Below, one piece after another: positions 57,249 to 64,000 of a DNA stretch of 64,000 nt. Position 1 is the first letter of the stretch. Each line of letters begins with the position of its first letter. The notes under the pieces were generated by a model. The model was not told the DNA's origin, made no database searches, and worked only from the letters and a program-made list of their open reading frames with translations. Made by a program: the position numbers and the translations under genes. The stretch is from Eilatimonas milleporae (GTDB lineage: Bacteria > Pseudomonadota > Alphaproteobacteria > Sphingomonadales > Kordiimonadaceae): positions 1 through 64,000 of the forward strand of contig NZ_REFR01000012.1 of the NCBI RefSeq assembly GCF_003688555.1. The letters are read 5' to 3'.

Positions 57249-58858
57249 GCTTGCGGTTTCCCTGTATTTGCGTTCGCCGCTGCGGGCCAAAGGCGCTGAA
57301 CCAGACGATTTGTGGCGGCATTGATGTAAAGGCCGTTAAACAGGTGCACATAAAGCGCCTGCCAGCGTGGTGAGCGGGTATGGTAGGGCATGGTTTTCTG
57401 CAACACGGCGACGGCGCCGAAAGACAGCACCACCGCAATGACGATACTCAGATCCAGAAGGCCGCGCAGGGGCTGGATAGCGGGCAGGGCATCGGCCAGA
57501 ACATGGGCAGACCCTGCTTGCAGGGCGAAATAAACCACGCCGACAAGCCCGGCCAGGCTCAGACCGCGTACGATCACGAACTGGCTGGGCTGGCCGTCCG
57601 TGGCCCCCGTGACGATGTGGGTGACGCCCATGACCAGCACAGCGCCAAGCGCGAAGACACCGGGCGCTTCCGTCAGCGCGACACCAAAAACCGTGGCGGT
57701 CACCCACGCCAGTCCTAGGGCCCCCGCCAGGATAAGGCTTTGACGTATGGGGTGCGGGGTTCCGGCGCGGTCCGGCACCCATGCCGCCCGCGCCAGATCA
57801 ATCACACTGCCGGAAGAAAGAAATGCGTGCGCCTTGTAAAGCGAATGGGCGACAATGTGCAGTGCCGCCGCGGAAAAGGCCCCCAGGCCGCATTGCAGCA
57901 TCATGAAGCCCATCTGCGCAATGGTCGACCAGGCCAGAGAGACCTTGACGCTGGTTTGCGTCAGCATCACGACCGAGCCGAACAGGGCTGTAAATCCGCC
58001 GACGATAGCCAGAAGCTCCAGCGCTCCGACAGACAGGGCCATCAGTTCGCCAAACCGCAGAATCAGGAAACCGCCCGCATTGATAATCCCCGCGTGCAGC
58101 AGGGCAGAAACCGGTGTCGGTGTTTCCATCACTTCCGTGAGCCATCCATGAAAGGGAAACTGTGCCGATTTCAGCAGTGCGGCGATCGCCAGCAGGGCCG
58201 CGATCCAGTGTATTTCGGACATGGTGTTGCCCGCTGACTTCATATCCCGCGCGGCGGCGAACATCGTCTCGAATTCCAGTCCGCCAAACACGCTGAACAT
58301 CAGGCCCGCCGCGCCCAGCAGGCATGCATCACCAAGACGACTGGCTATGAATTTCTTGGCCGCCGCCAGCCGGGCAGCGGGCCGTGTTTTGTAAAAGACG
58401 AGAAGCTGATGCAGGGACAGGCTGGTGGCCACCCAGGCAAGTATGAACAGAGCCATATTGCCGGACAGGATCAATGTGAGAACACTGGCAAGCGTCAGGC
58501 ACAGCCATTTCATGAAACGGCCCTGATCCGCGTCACCGTCCAGATAATTGCGGCTATAGGCAATGACAATCAGACCGACAAAGGCGACCAGCAGCCCCAT
58601 AACGGCGGACAAGGCATCATAATAAAGGCTGATGGGTAAGGCATCCGATAATCCGGCCCCGGCAATCACAGGGCCGCCCCCCATGCCCATCAGCAAAATC
58701 GCGCTGCCGGCGGCAATGGTGAAAGCCCCTGTCCCGGCGGCCATTGCTATGCGGATCATCAGGCTCGGGTGCGCATTGGCATATCGGCCGGGTACAAGAC
58801 CGACGGCGATAAGCACAAGCGGAGCGAAACCGATGAAGGCGGCGATTGTGGATGCCAT
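57245..58858 (-). CDS. dabB: DabB, proton-channel-like membrane subunit (NuoL/MrpA family)
   Basis: 537 residues from ATG 58858 with GGAGAGAG upstream. The TTG at 58870 is not needed. About 12-14 hydrophobic segments carry the Proton_antipo_M signature, for example WLTEVMETPTPVSALLHAGIINAGGFL with the conserved Lys/His line, and VSLAWSTIAQMGFMMLQCGLG. Paired with dabA by a 4-nt overlap, it is the ion-driven membrane partner. It is divergent from the LysR gene. Confidence 0.94.
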   Translation of the reverse strand: MASTIAAFIGFAPLVLIAVGLVPGRYANAHPSLMIRIAMAAGTGAFTIAAGSAILLMGMGGGPVIAGAGLSDALPISLYYDALSAVMGLLVAFVGLIVIAYSRNYLDGDADQGRFMKWLCLTLASVLTLILSGNMALFILAWVATSLSLHQLLVFYKTRPAARLAAAKKFIASRLGDACLLGAAGLMFSVFGGLEFETMFAAARDMKSAGNTMSEIHWIAALLAIAALLKSAQFPFHGWLTEVMETPTPVSALLHAGIINAGGFLILRFGELMALSVGALELLAIVGGFTALFGSVVMLTQTSVKVSLAWSTIAQMGFMMLQCGLGAFSAAALHIVAHSLYKAHAFLSSGSVIDLARAAWVPDRAGTPHPIRQSLILAGALGLAWVTATVFGVALTEAPGVFALGAVLVMGVTHIVTGATDGQPSQFVIVRGLSLAGLVGVVYFALQAGSAHVLADALPAIQPLRGLLDLSIVIAVVLSFGAVAVLQKTMPYHTRSPRWQALYVHLFNGLYINAATNRLVQRLWPAAANANTGKPQA

Positions 58859-58915
58859 AACTCTCTCCAACGCTGTTTGGTCGGAGGTTTAGCAAGTGCA
58901 AAATGTTCTGTATAA

Positions 58916-58928
58916 TTCAAATATTGAA
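58916..58928. promoter_or_regulatory. candidate LysR box between dabB and its regulator
   Basis: TTCAA-ATA-TTGAA is a 13-bp inverted repeat of the T-N11-A type. It lies 58 bp upstream of dabB and 31 bp before the LysR gene. TATAAT at 58911-58916 overlaps its edge, which would suit autorepression. The assignment rests on pattern and position only. Confidence 0.5.
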
Positions 58929-58958
58929 AATTATCGTTCTGTTCTGTAAAAGTGTTGG

Positions 58959-59876
58959 ATGCTGCATCTCAATTACCATCATCTGCGCTATTTCTGGGCC
59001 ATCGCGCATGAAGGCAACCTGACACAGGCCGCTGAACGGCTGAATGTCTCCCAGTCCGCGCTTTCGGTTCAGGTGAAAAAACTTGAGGATCAACTCGGAC
59101 ACAGCCTGTTTGAGCGTCAGGGGCGGGGGCTGCGCCTGACGGAGGCCGGGCGTATCACCCTTGATTATGCCGACACCATTTTTCAGGCCGGGGATGAACT
59201 GCTCAGCACATTGGCCGGTCAGTCGGATGCGGAGCGTCAGGTGCTGAGGGTGGGGGCGATCACCACATTATCGCGTAACTTTCAGCTTGTGCTGCTCAGG
59301 CCGCTGATCGTGAGACTGGATGTCGAGCTGATCATGCGGTCCGGCACCATGCGCGAGCTCCTCGCCCAGCTGGAAGCCCACGCGGTGGACATGGTGCTCT
59401 CCAACCGGCCCGTGCCCGGCGATGTCAAGACGCAGTGGCAGAGCCACCTGCTTCAGGAACAGCCCGTCAGTCTTGTCGGACCGCCGGGTATGGCCCCTTT
59501 TGTGGGGGCAGGGGAAACGAAGCGAGCCTTCCGCTTCCCACAGGACCTGGCCGATGTGGCTGTTTTGCTGCCCAGTCTAGAAAGCGATATCCGCGTTGCT
59601 TTTGACAGAGCGCTTGAACTGGCCAATGTCCGCCCGGCCATTCTGGCGGAGGTGGACGATATGGCCATGCTGCGGCTGCTTGCACGGGAAAGCGAGGCCG
59701 TCACATTGGTGCCACCCGTCGTCGTGCGTGATGAACTGGAAAGCGGCGTGCTGGTCGAATACTGCCAGATCCCCGAAATCACCGAGCGTTTTTACGCCAT
59801 TACCCAGACCCGCCGTTTTCCCAACCCGCTGGTGAAAGATGTACTGTCCATGCCCACGGACGGGCACGAGGAATAG
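58959..59876 (+). CDS. LysR-family transcriptional regulator (NhaR/CbbR-like)
   Basis: 305 residues. The winged helix HHLRYFWAIAHEGNLTQAAERLNVSQSALSVQVKKLEDQLGHSLFERQGRGLRLTEAGR is the NhaR-like subtype. The effector domain runs from about 90 to 295. It is transcribed divergently from dabBA across 100 bp, the normal layout for a LysR regulator and its target. LysR genes are often adjacent to dabAB operons in bacteria. The signal is probably related to carbon supply. Confidence 0.92.
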   Translation: MLHLNYHHLRYFWAIAHEGNLTQAAERLNVSQSALSVQVKKLEDQLGHSLFERQGRGLRLTEAGRITLDYADTIFQAGDELLSTLAGQSDAERQVLRVGAITTLSRNFQLVLLRPLIVRLDVELIMRSGTMRELLAQLEAHAVDMVLSNRPVPGDVKTQWQSHLLQEQPVSLVGPPGMAPFVGAGETKRAFRFPQDLADVAVLLPSLESDIRVAFDRALELANVRPAILAEVDDMAMLRLLARESEAVTLVPPVVVRDELESGVLVEYCQIPEITERFYAITQTRRFPNPLVKDVLSMPTDGHEE

Positions 59877-60013
59877 CCGCCGCATTCTGAAAGCCGATTT
59901 GAAGAAAAGACCGGGGACCGTTCCGCTGGAAAAGCGTTCGTGATCCTTGATGGCAGTGGCATCGTATCATTACCGAATTGGTAACTTGCTGTGCATTATA
60001 GGGTTTTGTCCCG

Positions 60014-61600
60014 GTGACGAAAACGGTTTGGTCCCCCTTGCAGATTGTCTGGTTTAAGCGCGACCTGCGTGTTTCGGACCACCGGCCCCTGGCCATGGCC
60101 GCCGCGCAGGGGCCTGTATTGCCCCTATTTGTCGTGGAACCGGCTTTGTGGCGGCAGGCGGATATGTCTGCCCGGCAGTGGGCTTTTGTCCGGGAATGTC
60201 TGGCGGAACTCAGCGACAGCTTAGCATGCCTTGGTCAACCTCTCATCATACGGACAGGGGATGTCGCGGATGTTTTGCAGGATTTGCATGAAAGTCACGG
60301 AGTCGCGGCCCTGTGGTCGCACGAGGAAACCGGCAATGCCTGGACATATATGCGGGACAAACGCATTGCCGGTTGGGCGCGCCTGAACGCCGTCCCTTGG
60401 TATGAAGTGCGCCAAACCGGTGTTATTCGCGGATTGAAAGACCGGAACGGATGGGCTGCGCGCTGGGATCGTTTTATGGCCGAGCGCGCGGCCTCGCCGC
60501 CCGCCGCGCTCAAACCCATTCCAGGTTTGGCGGCCGGATCAATCCCGTCGGTAGCGGATCTGGGCCTGCATCTTGATGTCTGTCCCGGCCGGCAAAGGGG
60601 TGGTCGCGCCACTGGTCTTGATTGGCTGAACGGCTTTTTGACCACACGCGGTGAACATTATCGGAAAGCCATGTCCAGTCCCTTGGCCGCATTTCAGGGA
60701 TGCTCGCGTATATCGCCTTATCTGGCGTGGGGGGCCATGTCCATGCGGGAAGTGGCGTACGCCACGTGGGCCCGGCAAACGGCGCTCGCCGACATACCCC
60801 GCGGCACGGCCGGCGGATGGCGTGGCGCCATGCGCTCCTTTTCCGGCAGGCTGCACTGGCATTGCCATTTCATGCAGAAGCTGGAGGATGAACCGAGGCT
60901 GGAGTTTGAGAATTTACACCCGGCTTACGATGGGCTCCGGCCCGCACAACCGGAAAAAAACACGCTGACAGCATGGCGGGACGGTGAAACCGGTTTGCCC
61001 TTTGTCGATGCCTGTATGCGGGCGCTTACGGCAACGGGGTGGCTGAATTTTCGCATGCGCGCCATGCTGATGGCGGTGGCCAGCTATCATCTGTGGCTGG
61101 ACTGGCGTGCACCGGGCGAGCATCTGGCCCGACTTTTTACCGATTATGAACCGGGCATTCATTGGCCGCAGGTGCAGATGCAGTCCGGCACGACCGGTAT
61201 CAATACCGTGCGTATCTATAATCCCGTCAAACAGGGGTATGATCAGGACCCGGATGGGGTTTTTGTACGCCGATGGCTGCCTGAACTGGCCAATGTGCCC
61301 AACCGTTTTATCCATGAACCATGGAAATGGGACAGGGCCGGTAGCATTCTCGACAAGCATTATCCCATGCCTGTTGTGGACCATCTGTCGGCGGCAAGGG
61401 ACGCACGGCAAAAAATCTGGGCTGTGCGGCGGGGCGATCAATTTCGTGATACGGCGGCGACAATCCAGACCCGGCATGGCAGCCGCAAACGCGGACTGCC
61501 CATGACGGGGCGCAAGTCATTTGGAAACCCGCGAAAACAGCAGCATTGCGGGCAACTTTCCCTGTCGTTCGAACCGGACAGCACACATGAAAATACGTAA
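60014..61600 (+). CDS. FAD-binding photolyase/cryptochrome family protein
   Basis: 528 residues. The N-terminal photolyase domain begins IVWFKRDLRVSDHRPLAMAA. The C-terminal FAD domain has GEHYRKAMSSPLAAFQGCSRISPYLAWG, LHWHCHFMQKLEDEP, TGWLNFRMRAMLMAVASYHLWLDW, then TTGINTVRIYNPVKQGYDQDP. Either repair of pyrimidine dimers or a light-sensing role fits. The start is a GTG with a weak ribosome site. A basic tail follows residue 490. Together with the DUF2256 gene and the FeS-BCP gene it forms a photobiology neighbourhood. Confidence 0.9.
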   Translation: MTKTVWSPLQIVWFKRDLRVSDHRPLAMAAAQGPVLPLFVVEPALWRQADMSARQWAFVRECLAELSDSLACLGQPLIIRTGDVADVLQDLHESHGVAALWSHEETGNAWTYMRDKRIAGWARLNAVPWYEVRQTGVIRGLKDRNGWAARWDRFMAERAASPPAALKPIPGLAAGSIPSVADLGLHLDVCPGRQRGGRATGLDWLNGFLTTRGEHYRKAMSSPLAAFQGCSRISPYLAWGAMSMREVAYATWARQTALADIPRGTAGGWRGAMRSFSGRLHWHCHFMQKLEDEPRLEFENLHPAYDGLRPAQPEKNTLTAWRDGETGLPFVDACMRALTATGWLNFRMRAMLMAVASYHLWLDWRAPGEHLARLFTDYEPGIHWPQVQMQSGTTGINTVRIYNPVKQGYDQDPDGVFVRRWLPELANVPNRFIHEPWKWDRAGSILDKHYPMPVVDHLSAARDARQKIWAVRRGDQFRDTAATIQTRHGSRKRGLPMTGRKSFGNPRKQQHCGQLSLSFEPDSTHENT

Positions 61601-61668
61601 GAAACCGGCTAGCCTTTGCTAAAGGGCGGCGCATAGGGGTAGGCCGCCGGCTGTTTATGGGCCCTTGC

Positions 61669-62040
61669 TCACTGTTCGGGGCACGGAGTTCCCTGATGAT
61701 GGTATAACTGCCACGTCCCCCCATTGCACAGCCATACGGAACTGCGCTCACTGACCCTCACACCGTGGTCTGTTGCCGCAATGGCCCGGTAGGTGGCAAG
61801 CACGATATCGTTGCTCAGCCCCACGCACCGCAGGTTCTCCAGGATATAAGGCGGTTTGGGGGACCTTGAGGCGACATCATCGAGGATACCGGCGCGGTCA
61901 AACACGCGCCCCGACTGCCCCACTTCCCGAAAGTCGGGATGCAGCAGTTCATGAACCCTTGCGCTGTCGCCTGACATGACGGCTTCCGCCAGTGAGTGTT
62001 CAGCCTGTGCCACATATTGTTCATGATCGTTTAGGTGCAT
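61669..62040 (-). CDS. NTF2-like (DUF4440) protein
   Basis: About 123 residues from ATG 62040 (ATG 62052 also possible). The domain covers the whole protein: AEHSLAEAVMSGDSARVHELLHPDFREVGQSGRVFDRAGIL, then SSVWLCNGGTWQLYHHQGTP. It is the short alpha-beta cone fold used as an enzyme or as a ligand-binding unit. No catalytic residue can be assigned. It is convergent with the photolyase gene. Confidence 0.82.
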   Translation of the reverse strand: MHLNDHEQYVAQAEHSLAEAVMSGDSARVHELLHPDFREVGQSGRVFDRAGILDDVASRSPKPPYILENLRCVGLSNDIVLATYRAIAATDHGVRVSERSSVWLCNGGTWQLYHHQGTPCPEQ

Positions 62041-62164
62041 GTGGGGTACCATGAAAACCAAAGATAAAACCTTGCGGGAGGAATCGTTTTATACTCTTCC
62101 ATAATCATTACGTCACTGAGAGTAACCGCATGCGTCCCATAATATCCGCGAAATAGGTCTGTCG

Positions 62165-62341
62165 ATGAAAATGCGCAAGAAAGGAGAGCTGCCGACCAAA
62201 ATTTGCCAGGTCTGCGAACGGCCCTTTACGTGGCGGAAAAAATGGGCGCGCGATTGGGAGCAGGTCAAATATTGCTCGGACAGATGCCGCCGCGCGTCAA
62301 AGGGTGGCGGTGGCGCAAATACCAGTATGCCTAAACGATAA
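62165..62341 (+). CDS. DUF2256 zinc-binding small protein
   Basis: 58 residues. The core is [21 protein letters not shown] followed by [13 protein letters not shown], with Cys14, Cys17, Cys37 and Cys41 as a probable zinc site. This is the DUF2256 signature. DUF2256 genes are commonly found beside cryptochrome/photolyase genes, and here two such genes are within 3 kb. The function is unknown, and a role in nucleic-acid binding is only a guess. The tail is glycine-rich and basic. Confidence 0.85.
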   Translation: MKMRKKGELPTKICQVCERPFTWRKKWARDWEQVKYCSDRCRRASKGGGGANTSMPKR

Positions 62342-62526
62342 GAGCCTTGTGATGGTTTTGGGGCATGTTTCGCCTGAAAGACAGATTTGTCTCCAAACCC
62401 CTTGCTGATTTTCATGCGCCGCTGCAATAAGCGCTGCGTTTTGACGGCAATTGGTGATAGGCATACGGCATGTCCGGCTTGGACGATACCGCCGGAAGGA
62501 TGATCATCGAAAGTTGAGGAAGAGCG

Positions 62527-63627
62527 TTGGAAGATATCATCACGACATCCGCCCTGCCTGGGCAGTTTTCCGATAATACACTGACCCTGCGCCAACCGGA
62601 CGACTGGCATGTTCACTTGCGCGATGGCGACATGCTGAAACTGGCTGCGGATTATACGGCACGGCAGTTCGCCAGAGCCATTGTCATGCCCAACCTTGTG
62701 CCCCCAATCACCACCGTTTCCGCTGCGGCCGCTTACCGTGGGCGTATTATGGCGGCCCTTTCCGAGGAACGCGCTTTTACACCGCTGATGACGGCGTATC
62801 TGACGGATGAGATCAATCCGGATGAGATTGAGGCCGGTTTTCTTGACGGTGTGTTCACGGCCTGCAAGCTTTATCCCGCCAATGCGACCACCAATTCCGC
62901 CGCCGGTGTGACGGATGTGCGCAGAATCTGGTCAACGCTGGAACGTATGCAAAAGATCGACATGCCGCTTTTGGTGCACGGCGAGGTGGTATCCCCTGAC
63001 ATCGATATTTTCGACCGGGAGGCGGTGTTTCTGGAAACGGTGCTCGGCCCGGTTCTGAAAGATTTTCCGGCGCTTCGGGTGGTGCTGGAGCACATCACCA
63101 CGGAAGACTCCGTCCAGTTTGTTGAGGCGGCCGGCAGCAATCTGGCCGCCACGATCACCGCGCACCATTTGCGGATCGACCGCAATGCCATGTTTGACGG
63201 GGGGCTCCGGCCCCATGCCTATTGCCTGCCGGTTGCCAAGCGCCGCCATCACCGTGCGGCGCTGCGCAAGGCCGCTGTTTCCGGCAGTCCGAAATTTTTC
63301 CTCGGCACGGACTCGGCGCCGCATCCAAAGCATGAAAAGGAAAGTGCCTGTGGCTGTGCCGGGATTTTCAGTGCACCTGTCGCCCTGGAAAGCTATGCCC
63401 AGACCTTTGAAGAAGAAGGGGCGCTGGACAGGCTTGAAGGTTTCGCGTCCGAATTCGGCCCCCGCTTTTATCGCCTGCCGTTGAATGAGGGCAGCGTCAC
63501 CCTGCACCGTGTGGCACAGGATGTGCCCGATCTGATGACGTGTGGCGACATCGATATCGTACCGTTTCACGCGGGCCAAAGTCTGGGGTGGCGGTTTGTG
63601 GAGGAGGGTTCGCAGGGCGAGACTTGA
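62527..63627 (+). CDS. pyrC: dihydroorotase, PyrC type
   Basis: 366 residues. The metal-binding DDWHVHLRDGDML gives His28 and His30. TACKLYPANATTNSAAGVTD has the carboxylated lysine region, LLVHGEV and LEHITTED further metal His, and FLGTDSAPHPKHEKE the catalytic Asp. It is the class II (E. coli-type) enzyme of pyrimidine synthesis, interconverting carbamoyl-aspartate and dihydroorotate. The start is probably TTG 62527 with GAGGAAG upstream, as no ATG precedes the conserved region. Confidence 0.94.
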   Translation: MEDIITTSALPGQFSDNTLTLRQPDDWHVHLRDGDMLKLAADYTARQFARAIVMPNLVPPITTVSAAAAYRGRIMAALSEERAFTPLMTAYLTDEINPDEIEAGFLDGVFTACKLYPANATTNSAAGVTDVRRIWSTLERMQKIDMPLLVHGEVVSPDIDIFDREAVFLETVLGPVLKDFPALRVVLEHITTEDSVQFVEAAGSNLAATITAHHLRIDRNAMFDGGLRPHAYCLPVAKRRHHRAALRKAAVSGSPKFFLGTDSAPHPKHEKESACGCAGIFSAPVALESYAQTFEEEGALDRLEGFASEFGPRFYRLPLNEGSVTLHRVAQDVPDLMTCGDIDIVPFHAGQSLGWRFVEEGSQGET

Positions 63628-63652
63628 AAAAGGCCTTGTCCCCTATCCCCCT

Positions 63653-64000
63653 CTACAGGGTTTTCAGAAATTTTGCGGCGCTGTCGCGGTACGCTTTTTT
63701 CTTGTCCTCTGCCATGCGGTCCCACGTGCGGAACACCTGGCCAAGGCGCGGATTGCCGCGCAAAACATTTTCATTGCGGATCAGAAAATCCCAATACAAA
63801 GGGTTGAAGGGACAGGCATTTTCCCCGGTCTTTTTCTTCACGTCGTAGCGGCAGCCATCACAGTAATCGGACATTTTGTTGATATAGTTACCGCTGGCCG
63901 CATAGGGTTTGGAGCCAAGCAGACCGCCGTCGGCAAACTGGCTCATACCCAGTGTGTTGGGTAGCTCCACCCACTCATAGGCATCGGCATAGACGGCCAG
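63653..64000 (-). CDS. phrB: FeS-BCP photolyase (PhrB / DPRP family), C-terminal part
   Basis: The last 115 residues lie in the window and the gene continues beyond base 64000. The sequence ADAYEWVELPNTLGMSQFADGG, then SGNYINKMSDYCDGCRYDVK and ACPFNPLYWDFL is characteristic. Three of the four [4Fe-4S] cysteines of the bacterial (6-4) photolyase PhrB are seen in the spacing C-x2-C-x12-C (Agrobacterium PhrB Cys438, 441, 454). It repairs (6-4) photoproducts. It is convergent with pyrC, 25 nt apart. Confidence 0.92.
   Translation of the reverse strand: MAVYADAYEWVELPNTLGMSQFADGGLLGSKPYAASGNYINKMSDYCDGCRYDVKKKTGENACPFNPLYWDFLIRNENVLRGNPRLGQVFRTWDRMAEDKKKAYRDSAAKFLKTL

Overview
The window looks like one contig piece of an alphaproteobacterial chromosome, probably a marine or aquatic heterotroph. 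The initiator tRNA has the alphaproteobacterial anticodon-stem sequence. The gene set fits this: a TonB-dependent receptor of the Sphingomonas/Kordiimonas kind, SCP-x thiolase, FeS-BCP photolyase and DabAB. I cannot name the genus. Most of the window is GC-rich. Two stretches (about 41.5-42.4 kb and 46.3-49 kb) and the first 2.4 kb are clearly richer in AT.

Region 1 (1-2.5 kb) is a scar at the 3' end of an initiator tRNA gene. A 14-bp copy of the tRNA end recurs at 2371. Between the two copies lie an IS5-type transposase fragment, a fragment of a large serine recombinase, a secreted FG-GAP beta-propeller protein and an 89-bp MITE with the same ends as the IS fragment.

Region 2 (2.5-20.3 kb) is a self-contained catabolic cluster for a carboxylic acid, most likely methyl-branched. 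It encodes alpha-methylacyl-CoA racemase, acyl-CoA dehydrogenase, a split MaoC-type hydratase, SDR dehydrogenase, SCP-x thiolase, a FadH-like dienoyl-CoA reductase, a crotonase, two adjacent CoA-transferase paralogues, a nitronate-monooxygenase-like flavoprotein, a TonB-dependent receptor and an MFS transporter. An IclR regulator lies inside it. Every promoter region in the cluster carries the palindrome ATTCA-N6-TGAAT, usually as two copies exactly 20 bp apart. I read this as the IclR regulon.

Region 3 (20.3-30 kb) holds a VOC protein, a three-gene glycan/methyltransferase operon, a small ATL-like ORF and a 1026-residue fusion of an endonuclease-Q-like PHP domain to a UvrD-type helicase. A 16-bp palindrome, GACTGAC-NN-GTCAGTC, occurs six times in regions 1-3, at the edges of these modules.

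Region 4 (30-52.4 kb) is a surface-glycan locus. It contains a nucleotide-sugar dehydrogenase, epimerase, C-methyltransferase, Gfo/Idh oxidoreductase, several glycosyltransferases, a PhyH-type oxygenase, sulfotransferase and FkbM methyltransferase. A tightly overlapping operon (RraA-like, NeuB-like, CMP-sugar synthetase, phosphatase, glycosyltransferase) probably makes and uses a CMP-nonulosonic acid of the KDN type.

Region 5 (52.7-64 kb) is core-like: recQ, the dabB-dabA inorganic-carbon uptake pair with a divergent LysR regulator, a photolyase/cryptochrome, an NTF2-like protein, a DUF2256 zinc protein, dihydroorotase and the end of an FeS-BCP photolyase that runs off the window.
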